Origin: Effrenium voratum
Taxonomy: Eukaryota > Sar > Dinophyceae > Suessiales > Symbiodiniaceae
Direction of reading: 5' to 3'
Length of the DNA: 64,000 nt
NCBI GenBank assembly: GCA_963377175.1
Contig: CAUJNA010000580.1
Span: 316,647-380,646 of the forward strand
Shown here: positions 45,950 to 55,632 of the stretch, in pieces
Layout of the letters: the number at the start of each line of letters is the position of its first letter
Position numbering within the stretch: position 1 is the stretch's first letter
The notes under the pieces: generated by a model
What the model was told of the DNA's origin: nothing
What the model saw: only the letters and a program-made list of their open reading frames with translations
Databases searched by the model: none
Translations under genes and position numbers: made by a program

Positions 45950-48900
45950 TGAGTTGTACCCGTTGTCGGTTGCCTTAAAGTAGGGAAACCAAAGGAGATC
46001 ACCCATGTGCGCCCCTCTATGCAAACCCAAGTGAGCCCCATCCCAGGCCTGGTGTTCTTGCTCGCTCGGTTTCAAACTCTCCATATAACCTTTGGACAAA
46101 GGAGCGTGCCCTTTCTGGCGGTTGGACTAGCTTTGACCTGCTAGCCTTTAATGCCGAGCGAATCTTTGCCCCAACTGAAATGGGTGTATCATTTTTAAGG
46201 TCGGACCCTCCAACATGGTGGTTTTCATGTTGGTTTCTCTTCAAACCAACCCCAAAAAGGGGACCCTCAAAAAGAGACACACCTAAATAACAAGCTATTC
46301 TTAGTTGAACGTTTCACAGCCAAAAGAACAACTTAGCGGTTTCCGGCGACGTCGACACGGCAAGTCTTTCTGATAGATCTTGCCAAAATTCGCTCCACTC
46401 TTCCCTCGGTCAGCAGGTTTCCACGCGATTTCCACGTTGATGCCTTCATGATGGTTGGGGTGTTTGCGCAGATGATTTGAGGGACACCCTGGACGTGACG
46501 TTGAGTGCTTGGGATCGGGGCTATCCTGAAGGGCAAGGCGGCCTTTGCAAGTTGCATGGCTTCCCTTGGTGGAACATTGAAAGATGGCAATGGAATTTAA
46601 GAGTTGGAACCACCTCAAGAGTTGGTGGACAAATTCATCCGGACATGAATCCCCGCTATGATGCCCACCAAAGGGTCCTGGAGCCAGTAAACTTCAATCA
46701 GTTCCCAACCAAATGTCTAGCCAGCTTTTCTGGATTTTAGGGTCCAACTTTCTGCCAAATGGTTTTTCCCATGTCCGAAATCCGAAAGCACAACTCGCGT
46801 AAGCAGCAGTGGTGGGTGGCGGGATCGGATCGACCATGGGGACCTTTCAGCTTTCAGGAGGCCACCGTGGTCATGAACCAGCGGACCGGCAAATCCAAGG
46901 CGAGGGGCGCGAGAGCAAACCACGAACGTGTGCCTCGGTTTTTGGTTGGGGACCCGTTGATTTTGAGAGCGGTTTGCCGCTACCCACTTTTTACCGCTCA
47001 TGTCAAACCGCTTTGACCTGTTTTGCTCTTGGAGGATGCCAAAGTTCCTAGTCAAACTATTCCCCGATCCTTTGGGACCACGCACGCCTTGCAAATTGAC
47101 GCCTTGCTGCGTCGACTCCTGTCGATGCCCGGTGCCAGACGCCCAATGCTCAATGCCCCATGTTCAGTTGTTTTCCTTTGGGAGCGACTCCCTTTGGGTT
47201 CAACTACGGAGGATTTCCATTTTTGTCCCACTGCCGAGGCGTCTGGGCTGTTCAGGGATCTATGACTTTGTGTGTTGGTATGTGTCAACCGTTAACCTTT
47301 TGCAAACATCCTATGGAGACGGAGACCAGACATGTTCCGTGTTTCCCTACTCCATACGAGCCACAAACAAAACCTGGGTAGATGAAGGTTAACAAGGGGC
47401 AATCCCAACCACCCTGAAGCATGGTTCTGGGTAGATGGTTTTAATACCGGGTTTTGATCATGACTCACGTTGGATTGAAGGGGTCTTTGCCACTCCTGCC
47501 CGCGAATTACATCGCCAGGGCTTTGGATTTGTGGAGTTCAGAGACGCCGGGATTCGAGAGAAAGCCGTGGCCTCAGAATTTTGTCTCTCACTCTCTGGCC
47601 TGAGGCTGCCCATTTTGGGGTGGTTTTACAAAAAAACAAATGGAGACGCCATTTGTTGTCTTTCTTTGTCTGTTTCTTTTTTTTTGGGGGGGGGGCGGGG
47701 GTGGGTTCTATTTTCAGACAAACGGTTCCAGATGCTCAGTTCAACCTAAACACCCCGCATTTGGATGGGTGTCAAGTATATCCGGTTCACTGGCCTTGTG
47801 TCACTGATGGACCACCGCAAAACGGACTCCTTCTAGGTCCTCAGCTAGGTGCCCTTTCCCACCCGTTTTTTGGTTGGGAGGGTTCCTCGAAAATAGACTG
47901 CAGAAAAAGGGTGCCCTTATTCTATCCTCGCAAAACTGGAGGACCTAGCCTTGTCTTTACCAGGGTCGCTGGGCGATGACGTGCTCTCTAGCTAAAGGTT
48001 GGGAGTTTCAACGCAAATGCAAGAGTCGGTGCCAAGCAATTAGCCGGAGACGAAGTTCACTGAACTCCACTGAAAGGATTTTTGCGGGCTACCTATTGGG
48101 GTTCAACCAGTCGCCTGTTGAGCAAACGACGGCAAGGCTGTGAACATTATGCTTTGCTTCTCTTCCAGTTGTTCCATGAGATCCAAAATGCGAAGTTTGG
48201 GCTTCGTTTAACCCAAACGGGAAGCCCTGAGTGTGTCAGACTTACACATCCCTGTTTCTTTCCCAGTGAAATGAGCTGTGCGCGTGTCGCGTCATGGTTT
48301 TCTTCTTGTTTCCCTGTTTTTGCGTTTGTCTTTTTGCCCCTGTGTCTCGCTTTCTCTTGTCTCCTTCACTTATTATCTCTTCTCTTTTCCTTGCTGGTGC
48401 TCGGTAGGGACCTTCCGGGTGTTGGGAATGAACCGGAAGGGGATTCCCTTAAAGGAAACCATAGGCGATGGGTTTTCTTGGGGTCATTCCAGCTTCGCAA
48501 GTTTTCTCTATGTCTCTTTTTTTCATGCAACGAAGGCTTCCCGCTGGTTTCCTTCTGCCGATGGGCTTCGAGGTGTCCAACCCACTAAATTGTCGGTGTG
48601 CATTTGGTTTCTTATGATGTTTATGAGCCTATATCAATCAGCCCCAGTTAATGAATAGGCAGGTGTTTCTCTCCAAAAGTGATCATTCCCACCAAGCCCA
48701 GGTACACCATACACCCCCTGTTAATAATCTGGGGTTGATGAATATGGGGTCAACAGTACCAAACAATTTGTTCCAACTATTGTTCTGCAAAGGAACCCAA
48801 AGCAACCCAACGATGTTCGTGGGCTGCTGCCATCCCCATGTTTTTGTTGTTGTTTTTCCCCGTGTAGAAAACAATCAAGTTTCGTTGGAACGGAAGCATG

Positions 48901-50362
48901 GCAAGTCAAATTGAAAGTGCAAGCGTTCGTGTGTGTGTGTGTACATTCATGTGTTTGTCGTTTCGTGCTAGTTTTTGCTGGAGACGCTCAAACAGCGACC
49001 CTGGGGAATATTGCCATGTTGGTGGCTGGGGGATTGTGAAGAGATCTCTATGAATGCCCGAGTACTGCTCCCTAGATCTACTCCGGGCGACCTTGACCTC
49101 CACAACGAGTTTCCCTCACTTGTTCTCCCCTAGAGCGTTGACCCAGGTTCCGTTTCAAGGGACCCCCTGTCAGGCTCCGCGTTAACGGGTGGGAGGGTGA
49201 TGGCTCTACCAATGCAAAGCGACTTTGAGGATAGAGAGGCGAGGCGTGGCAGGCGTAGCACGCCCAAATGTCAGCTCAAAGGACCTTTGTGTTGAGGAAC
49301 TGAAGGATGCAATCTTTCTGAAGCATCAGTTCGCCCAAATCGTGCATGCTGCAAATTTAGAGGGCTTGCATTTCGTCGTATCAAACACACAAGCAACTGG
49401 CAAGACTACCATTTGGGTGGGCTCCTACCGTTCCTGCAGTTTGATGCACATCAGCTTGTGTAGTCCCTAATCGGTTTGTCGTGGCAATCTTGTCGAGTAG
49501 CCATATGGACCCCCCCCCCAAGGCTTTCAAATGAAAGTAGCCGTCACTCAACACAGCGCTTGATAGCTTAAGGTGTCATTTGTTGTTGTCCTTCTACTGC
49601 AGCTTTCCGGGGATGACATGGGGCATATCGCCCAAGTACCACTAGCAGCTGAGGTTTAATCACTTATTGCAATGTTAGTTGAGTGGTGTGTCTAGTTTTG
49701 GAGGGTACCCTCCCAAAATGGTCCCTTCTTAACACCCACCAACACGTGCTTCCCTCAAAAAGAGCACCTCCCCAGCAAACGACACGAAGATGTTGAGGTG
49801 ATGGCCGAGTCCATCGAGATCCATGGAAAGCCAGTGGAGGTGGGGGGCCCGAGGCTTTTGCGACACTGGGAGTGTCGCGTTGGCACCAACTTATTCTACC
49901 CTCTCTACTGGAGGACCTAGGCCAAAATCATGGACGGCGGGGGTTATCCCCAAGTCCCCGGAGTTCAGTCGTCTTCTCTTCAAACTTAAAGCGAGCGTTT
50001 TGGGAGTCGGTAGGCCCAGGGCTCGATCGATTTCGGTGGTTTGGGGCTTTCAGAAGAAAAAAAAGGGTTCCGCAGATGCGGTTGAACGGGGTTCCAAAAT
50101 GCTGTGGGGGATGCCACCCGGGTTTATGTGCTTATTCCAGGTATCGGAGGGCGCCAGGTGGACGAAAATGTCATTTTGAGCCTTCAGTTCATGATTTTGA
50201 GCGAGCCCACTTGCGGGCACTTGCCGCAAGCGGCCACCTGCGACCACTCACCATAATTAACGGCATTTCCGTTAATCAGAGCTCTTAAAGAGATAGCCAA
50301 CAAATACATGGCGGGTTTTGCCTCGCTGTGGGGCCAGGTGAAGCCAAGAACAACACGGGGCA
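39883..50362 (+). CDS. RRM RNA-binding protein split over many exons
   Basis: Six exons rebuild one uninterrupted RNA recognition motif: 42980-43049, 44513-44564, 46858-46899, 47519-47563, 49798-49839 and 50338 to about 50362. RNP2 is IFVGGL (exon 1), followed by VDDRELRKHFEQFGAVQ, EATVVMNQRTGKSK, RNP1 KGFGFVEF across the 46899/47519 junction, and VMAESIEIHGKPVEV; a Gly/Lys/Arg tail (TRGKGGG) follows. All phases agree and spacing matches DAZAP1/Musashi/hnRNP A-B type RRMs without gaps. Donors are GC, GA, GC, GC, GT; acceptors AG|G. Upstream 39883-39921 (ASEPPNGHAQKPK) and 40137-40163 (ARSSPAVEK) look like exons of a disordered N-terminal part, but the links to 42980 are missing, as is the 3' end. 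The family binds single-stranded RNA in splicing, transport or translation. Which of these applies here cannot be read. Confidence 0.8.
40356..40456 (+). repeat. Family B interspersed element
   Basis: TTGGTGGCTTCCAACCATCC to GGATCTGAGGGCAACCCAG. The usual TTAAACTTTTAGC half of the hairpin is deleted. Confidence 0.75.
41124..41243. repeat. Family G TIR element, best copy
   Basis: TGTTGACCCCGGATTAATAA at the left, TTATTACTCGGGGTCAACA at the right (about 24 bp of TIR with a 1-nt slip). The inside carries CCCCTCCAAAAGTGATAAAT. Confidence 0.8.
41246..41334. repeat. Family I element
   Basis: TTTAGGGAGGACATGGACAG at the left, CCCCCATGTCCTCTTGGG at the right. It begins 3 bp after the family G element. 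Second copy at 44228. Confidence 0.65.
41335..41450. repeat. Family J TIR element
   Basis: CAACTTGCTGGTGCGGGAAT plus GGAAATGGAATGACCCC at the left faces GGGTTCATTCCCACATTCCC plus GCGCCAGCAAG at the right. The inverted match is imperfect but long. Confidence 0.55.
42382..42497 (+). repeat. Family B interspersed element
   Basis: TTGGTGGCTCCCAGCCACCC to GGGGATCTGAGGGCAGCCCAG-like end, with CCACTAAAAGTCTTACTTTTAG. It lies upstream of the first RRM exon. Confidence 0.75.
42578..42680. repeat. Family L TIR element
   Basis: GGTGTGTTTTTGAGGCTACC at the left; CCCAAAAAACAACACCC at the right. It contains a GAGGGACACCAACAG block found in several intronic copies. Related: 46182 and 53889. Confidence 0.5.
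42762..42955 (+). repeat. Family M TIR element, long copy
   Basis: TTGATTCCTCTTCCATTCTT at the left and TGGAATGGGGAGGGTACC at the right, ending 25 bp before the RRM exon at 42980. Confidence 0.55.
43142..43246 (+). repeat. Family B interspersed element
   Basis: GGGTGGCTTCCAGCCATC to GGGGATCTGAGGGCTGCCC, with CCACTAAAAGTTGAACTTTT. It starts 93 bp into the first RRM intron. Confidence 0.75.
43651..43765 (+). repeat. Family A element, copy 11
   Basis: CTGGGTCCCGCAGCTGGG to CTACTGGAGGACCTAG, body intact (AAAATAGACTACAG, TTATTCTAGCC). It lies in the first RRM intron. Confidence 0.9.
43916..44000 (+). repeat. Family C element
   Basis: GGACTTTATCTTTTGCCAAC to CTTTTAGCAGGGGAGCAGAA, parallel to 17447-17530. 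First RRM intron. Confidence 0.65.
44228..44332. repeat. Family I element
   Basis: TTGGTTTAGGGAGGACATGG to CCAATGTCCTCTTGGGAAAC. First RRM intron, immediately followed by a family H element. Confidence 0.65.
44337..44448. repeat. Family H TIR element, complete
   Basis: GGGTTGATCAAT at the left and ATTGATCAACCC at the right form a perfect 12-bp TIR. It ends 64 bp before the second RRM exon. Confidence 0.75.
44622..44690. repeat. Family N element
   Basis: AGGTACCCTCCCACC at the left, GGGAGAGGGTAACC at the right, ACCCCTCTGTCAGGCTCCATG between. Second RRM intron. Confidence 0.6.
45228..45331. repeat. Family O TIR element
   Basis: CTCGCTTCCTGGAATCCTGG at the left, CCTACTCAGGAAGTGAGG at the right, TGTTGGGGCAACC in the middle. 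Confidence 0.6.
45481..45952. repeat. Alternating purine-pyrimidine tract (GT/GC)n
   Basis: About 470 bp of GTGTGT, GTGCGT, GCGCGC and CTGCGCTGCG units ending in some 40 GT dinucleotides. It lies in the second RRM intron. Long frames on both strands (VRVRVR, THTHTH) are artefacts. Near-perfect alternation makes it a Z-DNA candidate. Confidence 0.95.
46182..46285. repeat. Family L TIR element
   Basis: The left end is weak (TTTTTAAGGTCGGACCCTCC). The right end GGGGACCCTCAAAAAGAGACACACC is typical, and CCAACATGGTGGTTTTCATG lies inside. Confidence 0.45.
47833..47948 (+). repeat. Family A element, copy 12
   Basis: CTAGGTCCTCAGCTAGGTG to AAACTGGAGGACCTAG. CCTT occurs on both flanks, a possible 4-bp target duplication. 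It lies in the RRM intron 47564-49797. Confidence 0.9.
48631..48755. repeat. Family G element, diverged
   Basis: ATATCAATCAGCCCCAGTTA to GATGAATATGGGGTCAACAG, with CTCTCCAAAAGTGATCATTC inside. Confidence 0.6.
49155..49201. repeat. Family N element, partial
   Basis: Only GGGACCCCCTGTCAGGCTCC and GGGTGGGAGGGTGATGG remain. Confidence 0.45.
49884..49920 (+). repeat. Family A element, copy 13, 3' fragment
   Basis: TTATTCTACCCTCTCTACTG and GAGGACCTAG only; the 5' two-thirds are gone. It starts 45 bp after the RRM exon 49798-49839. Confidence 0.8.
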
Positions 50363-51180
50363 AAGGCGGAGGCTCTCCGTTTGTGGCATTGGATGCGTGC
50401 GAGGAGAAGATACCATCCGAACTGGGCAATTTGTGCAAAGTCTTCTTCTCAAAATGCTTTGAGCCATGTTGAGGACCCTTGCCTCGGCTGTTCAAAACAC
50501 ATAAGACGCCTGAAAATGATTGGTGTCCTTTTGAATTGCGTGAAACATCCCAAATTAGTGCCCAAAATAGAAGATCTGGTAAGACATGGAATGCCTAGGC
50601 GGAGTCCAACGGGGGGATTCCCTAAGGAGCCCTAGGGAACCCTTAAGGATCTGTAGGGATCTCAACTACGCACGCCCCTTGTACTCACACCCCTAGCGAG
50701 TTCAGAACATGAAGGTTTAGGCTGATAACTGAGACGGCGGTCTAGGATCCAACCCTCCCGCTGGTTTCGCCGAAATACGACGCGGCCTTAGCAAGGTGGT
50801 AGGTAAACTAGGTCCTCCAGTAGTGCCCTTTCTCACCCTTTTTGGGTTGGGAGGGCAAGCCCCTACTAAAATAGACTACAGAAAAAAGGGAACCCTTATT
50901 CTAACCTCTGTACTGGAGGACCTAGGAAAGGGATTTGCACAACTTACAACTCTGAAACTGGACCTAAGACAACCGAGTCCGTTGCCCTCGATCGGTGAGC
51001 TCGGGAAAAAATGGCCAGACCTTCATACCAGGTGAAGGCGGACACGTGAAGCCCCTTGGAATTGTCCCAGGCACTGAGATTAGTATCCCCAGGATCCAAC
51101 AAAAGAACAGGTCCAACTTTGGTCACATCCCCCTCAGAAACCCGCATGTTCTCTTTTTTTTGTTCTCCTTTTCTTTTTTT
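50363..51180. other. Stretch without assigned exons
   Basis: The RRM gene should continue here. No exon could be chosen with confidence. It contains the copy 14 element. Confidence 0.35.
50808..50925 (+). repeat. Family A element, copy 14
   Basis: CTAGGTCCTCCAGTAGTGCC to TGTACTGGAGGACCTAG. The insert GGCAAGCCCCTAC instead of GGTTCCCCTAC is shared with copy 15. Confidence 0.9.
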
Positions 51181-51206
51181 TCTTCTTTTGTGTCCAACTT
51201 GAAGTG

Positions 51207-51282
51207 GCCTGCCTTTGAGGGAGACATTCACTGGAAAGACGGTCCAGTCAGAGATGCTCGGCAGCGTCCAACATTATGCTAA
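51207..51282 (+). CDS. Candidate terminal exon, unknown protein
   Basis: After a long pyrimidine tract and CAACTTGAAG, the frame WPAFEGDIHWKDGPVRDARQ runs to TAA. It might end the RRM gene or a following gene. Phase cannot be tested. Confidence 0.3.
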
Positions 51283-51516
51283 GTGGCATGAGAGACTTAG
51301 TCTTTAACAGCTTGGACACGAAGAATGGGCAGGTGTTCGATTTGGCTTCCCTTAAAACCACCAAAAAGGGGGAACCCTGGCACAAAAAAGACATATTTGT
51401 TTGATTTTCTCGGAAGGAAGCCCAAGGGGATGGGTTCAGGGTTTAAATTCGTCCAGCCCCTTACGTGGCGTCTAGATAGTAAATAAGCAAAGATTGCGCA
51501 GTATGTTTGGCACCCA

Positions 51517-51702
51517 TTGACACTTGCTTGCCTTGTTTTGATGTTGTCACTGTTGTTGGGATTGCTGTTATATCTCTATATTTCATCATACACTGGGTGG
51601 TTTACCACAGGTCGACATGTGCATGTCAGTGATACTGATTTGAGTTCAAGGATGGAGGCCAACTTGTGGCAGGCCCGTAAACACTATGGTGGCATGGTGT
51701 AG
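51517..51702 (+). CDS. Doubtful 61-codon frame with a hydrophobic stretch
   Basis: The frame contains the membrane-like LVLMLSLLLGLLLYLYISS and ends MEANLWQARKHYGGMV with TAG. Third positions are not GC-rich. A TTTACCACAG|G acceptor inside suggests that at most the second half is an exon. Confidence 0.2.
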   Translation: MTLACLVLMLSLLLGLLLYLYISSYTGWFTTGRHVHVSDTDLSSRMEANLWQARKHYGGMV

Positions 51703-52021
51703 ACTCCATGCGCCAACGCATCATGGGTTACAGATTCACATCTCGAGCTCTCGTGCGTGGGTAAAAACATGTGATGCAGAACATGCACCAATATTGGCGC
51801 ATCGCTATTGCAAGACTGTGTTCAGGAGATGAAGCTCTGCGCTGTAGTCTGGTACTTGTCCGTTTGGGCATGTAATTTTCAGGCAACCTGTTTTGGGCTT
51901 GTTTTGGGAAACCGATGGGACAAAAGCTTCATTTTGGGGTTCCATATCCTTTAAAACTCCCGTTCTGGGGATCGCGTGTGTCTTTTTTGGGAGAACCCTC
52001 CAAAATGGCGGTTTTCTTTTT

Positions 52022-52142
52022 CTAGGTCCTGCAGCTGGGTGTCCTTTTCCCGACTTGTTTGGGTTGGGAGGGCAAGCCCCTAGTAAAATAGACTACAGAA
52101 AAAATGGTACCCTTATTCTAACCTCTCTACTGGAGGACCTAG
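52022..52142 (+). repeat. Family A element, copy 15
   Basis: CTAGGTCCTGCAGCTGGG to CTACTGGAGGACCTAG, with GGCAAGCCCCTAGTAAAATAG as in copy 14, so these two form a subfamily. Confidence 0.9.
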
Positions 52143-53112
52143 TTGTTTTCTTTTTGGTTTCCCGGAAAAACCCTCGAAAAAAAACAGGTAACCTCAATAT
52201 ACACACCCTCTTCCCTTGGAAAAACCCGGGCCGCGCGCTTATCCCTCGCAGCGGTTGGCTCAGACACCTTAAGTGATAACGGACGGCAGGGGTGGGACAT
52301 CTTTGGGTTTGGTCTGCAGGTCTCCGGGCTTAAATTAGCCAACAAAAAGGGTGCCCTATTTTGTCATGGATGTTTTGTCTGGAGGTCTAGGCAAAATGCT
52401 AGGGTTCCAGTTTTGGATGGTCCCGTATCGGTTGTGCAGAGTGGGGGATATCGATTTTAGTTACTCCCTATATCAGTTTCTTGCGCTCGCATCGAGTTGT
52501 CAAATTTCTCTGTTTTCCCTCCATGCGTTTGTTGGTGTTTTCATTCTACTGGAATTGTGGCCATGTTTGCCAGGTTTCAGCCCTCAGCCAAGGATAGGTC
52601 AAGACCCAAGGCTATGGGGATGAGCTCAGAAGCGCGCGCGCTTGCGACGGGTCAAGAACCATAGATTCCTCGGTTTGGTCATAATGAACTCGCCTCAGGA
52701 AAGCGGTTGTGGTTTGAAGGGAAAGGCAGAAAGGCACTTTCCAACACCTTGATTGGTGTAAAGTTGCCGGGGCAAGGCTTATTTGTTGTGTGTTCTTCTC
52801 CCGGTTTTGAAAAGTGAGCCCATGTTCGAATCAAACTGCTTGAAGTTGGGCACAGGGTCGTGCAAATCGGTCCGAAGAAGCGGCGATAGGGTTGAGGTTG
52901 GGGCCCGACTTGCAATGCCATGCAAGAAGTGTCCCAGAGGCTGGGCATCCAGAGACTGTCGGTCTCAATTGACTTGGGAGCTTTAAAGAGGAGAAGGTTC
53001 GGTGTTAGGATGTGTTGTCACCGGACGCCATGGAAGCAAAACCTCAGGATGGTGCTCGACAATGGCAGTGACCTAAGGTTGGGACTATCCCTTGCTAACC
53101 TCCATCTACCCA

Positions 53113-53772
53113 CCTGGACCTCCAAACGAGCACAAATTTCCGCTCGGCAAAAAGTGCTCGTTTCTCCCAAAAGCGCTCGTTTGGGCAAAATGCGCTCGAG
53201 GCCAAATAAGTGCTCGAGTGAGCGCCCTTGCTTGAGCGTCATTGCATGTTGGAGGCACCAAACCTCACACAAACCAATCAAGCGTGTCTCAATATGTCAC
53301 ATGTGTGCACAGTGAACAGCACGTATTCATTTTCGCACACCTGGATATCTTTGCGTGCTTTTGGCGGCGGGACAACGGACCCGCTGACACTTTTTGAAAT
53401 TGCGCTCGGTTGCGGGAAATTGCGCTCGAGTTGCGGGAAATTGCGCTCGAGGTTGCGGGCTGCAAACTGGCCCCAAACTGCCAAAATGCGCCAAACATGT
53501 GCAGGTTTATTCGGCTTCCGCTAAACTCGCGTTTGTTGCCCGAACAGCACAGCTCGAGCGGTTTCCTGCCCCGCCCCCCGCTACACGGAGAGTGAGGGCC
53601 CTGGCAGCACAACGCACTCACTCCAAAGCATCCAAATCCCAAGGAAGTAGATTTCTTCTCGAATTGCATCTGTTTCCTAAAAAGTGCTCGAATAAGAAAA
53701 AAGTGCTCGTATGAGCAAAAACAGCTCGAAAGAAGGGTTTGCCACAAATTTGTGCTCGTTTGGGGGTTCAGG
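53113..53772. repeat. 660-bp TIR element filled with GCTCG motifs
   Basis: The left end CTCCAAACGAGCACAAATTT faces the right end AAATTTGTGCTCGTTTGGGG; the TIRs extend to about 28 bp with few mismatches. The inside carries more than a dozen TGCTCG/CGCTCG hexamers, including three nearly identical units of about 20 bp (AATTGCGCTCGAGTTGCGGG) at 53398-53460. No coding frame stands out. Confidence 0.8.
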
Positions 53773-53888
53773 CAGGGTTTGATGGTGGTCCCGCCCTTTC
53801 GGAGCAAAGATCCCAAAGCTTTCAGCTGGGGAGAAAAAAAACATGGGACTGATGAATACAAGGGAGCTGAAAGAAAGGACGGATGGCT

Positions 53889-53991
53889 GTGTCTTTGTTA
53901 GAGAACCTTCCCAAAAAAAATATATATGGTGGTGTTCCTTTGGGTTTCCTTTAAAACCACCAAAAAGCCCTCAAACAAAAGACGCCCCCCA
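53889..53991. repeat. Family L element
   Basis: GTGTCTTTGTTAGAGAACC to CCTCAAACAAAAGACGCCC, with CCTTTAAAACCACCAAAAAG inside. Confidence 0.45.
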
Positions 53992-54095
53992 AAAAAAGTA
54001 TCTCTGGTGGTTGCCTTTTGACCTCATTCCTGAGTGCATCCCAGTGCATGGCTTCTGGTTGCCATTCTTGTCGGGGGAGAAACACACCGAAGAAG

Positions 54096-54149
54096 AAATA
54101 GGCAAACACACACAGACACACAGACACACACACACACAGACACACACAC

Positions 54150-54244
<95 letters not shown>

Positions 54245-54392
54245 CAGACGCACCCACACACACACACACACGCACGCACACGCACACGCGCACGCACGCA
54301 CGCACGCACGCGCGCGCGCACGCACGCACGCACGCACAGACACACACACACACACAGACACACCCACCCACACCCACCCACACACACACAGG
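54096..54392. repeat. (CA)n, (CAGA)n and (CACG)n tract
   Basis: About 24 consecutive CAGA units at 54149-54244 between CA-rich and CGCACGCA blocks. It is the one long tract here whose CA strand, not GT strand, is on top. Confidence 0.95.
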
Positions 54393-54399
54393 CTAATTA

Positions 54400-55000
54400 A
54401 CGCTAATTAACATGCCAATACAGAGCAAGCAGTTGAGAGAACGAGCACACACGCAAACCAACCAAACAGGCCGGCATGCAATCAGCGAAGCAAACAACAA
54501 AGCGAACAAAGTCACAAACAACAAACACATACCCATTCCACCAAGAAAGGCAACACAGTAGCACAGAACAGGCAGCAAAAAGCAAACAAATAAAACAACA
54601 AATAAATCAAACACGAAAACAAATCAAACACGCGGATACATAAATACATAAAATATGGATAAAGAACACCCAAAGATTAAAAGCAAAGCAAGACTGAGAA
54701 ACATGAACAAATAAATTAAATAAATATTAAATAACAAAAGACATAATGAAGAGAGCACACAAGACATAACTCAATAAAGAAATTGAAGGCAGGAACGAAA
54801 TCAATGAACCAACAAGGCATCAGCGAGCCAGCCAAGCAATCAAGCAACCGACCGACCGACTAGTACGCACGCACACACACACACACAAACACAACATCAA
54901 GTCTAGTGACCAACATGTAGAATGATATATTGGACATGACAGAGAAACCTCACCCGCACACAGCGCACACCGCGCACACATATACACACACCTCGCACCT
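54400..55000. other. A-rich low-complexity spacer
   Basis: AAACAAA, AATAAATA and CAAACA words dominate, followed by short CA and GGTTGGTTG blocks up to about 55150. No exon seen. Confidence 0.6.
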
Positions 55001-55249
55001 ATGCACCTATGCACCTACTCGCAAGCGAACGCCCGCGTTGCGTTGGTTGGTTTGGTTGGCCTGGTTGGTTGGTTGGTGAATCGGTCGGTCGGCTTGTTGA
55101 CAGTCGCTCGGTGGGTCGCTCGGTCGGCTTGTTGGTTGGTTCGAAGAAGTGCGTCTGTGAGTGCTTGCGTGCCTGTCTGGCTTCGTGTGCTGCCTGCATG
55201 CGCATGCGTGCGTGCCTCAACCAACCGCCTTGCATTGCTTTTTGCTCAG

Positions 55250-55632
55250 GCGCATAGCTTCCCGCCGGAGCCTCGATGACGGCGGTTTAAGCGAAAGTGA
55301 CAGCCTCAGAAAGATTTGGGTGCAGTTCTTTTTAGGGGACCCTCAAACTGGCGCAACTGTTTGCCTCTTGGTGTCACGCATGTGTTGGTGGCTTGTGGCA
55401 TGAATAGGTTGATCAAACTTGTGCGCCATAAATTGATTAAGTTGACGTGTTGTATTCTTGTTTCGTTTACCTTGGCTTTGCCAGCGACTGATCAGCTCAG
55501 ATATTGTTGGGTTTGTGTCCATAAACTTCCCGGCTTCAGCTCGTAGAGGCCAAAAAGCGGGCCGTCGATGTCTCTATGACTACAGCGGCCTGCTTTCTGA
55601 GCGGCGCGCTGTTTCTGGCTATGAAAGCTTGA
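55250..55632 (+). CDS. 3' end of a gene with a C-terminal membrane segment
   Basis: Exon 55250-55292 follows TTTTTGCTCAG|G and reads RIASRRSLDDGGLS. A GA donor (GAAAGT) would join it in phase to the terminal exon 55549-55632, AKKRAVDVSMTTAACFLSGA and LFLAMKA with TGA. The last 17 residues or so are hydrophobic, preceded by a KKR patch, a layout typical of tail-anchored membrane proteins (inference). RRxSLDD resembles a basophilic kinase site. Upstream exons were not found; third positions are GC-rich in both exons. Confidence 0.45.

Noticed and set aside
45350..46099. Frames of 165-228 codons made of RVRVRV, CVCVCV or THTHTH
   Set aside because: Alternating GT/GC tract without stops in any frame; it lies between two well-supported RRM exons.
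53951..54400. Frames QTDRQTDRQ and VCLSVCLS
   Set aside because: CAGA and CA microsatellite; no composition or splice evidence for coding.
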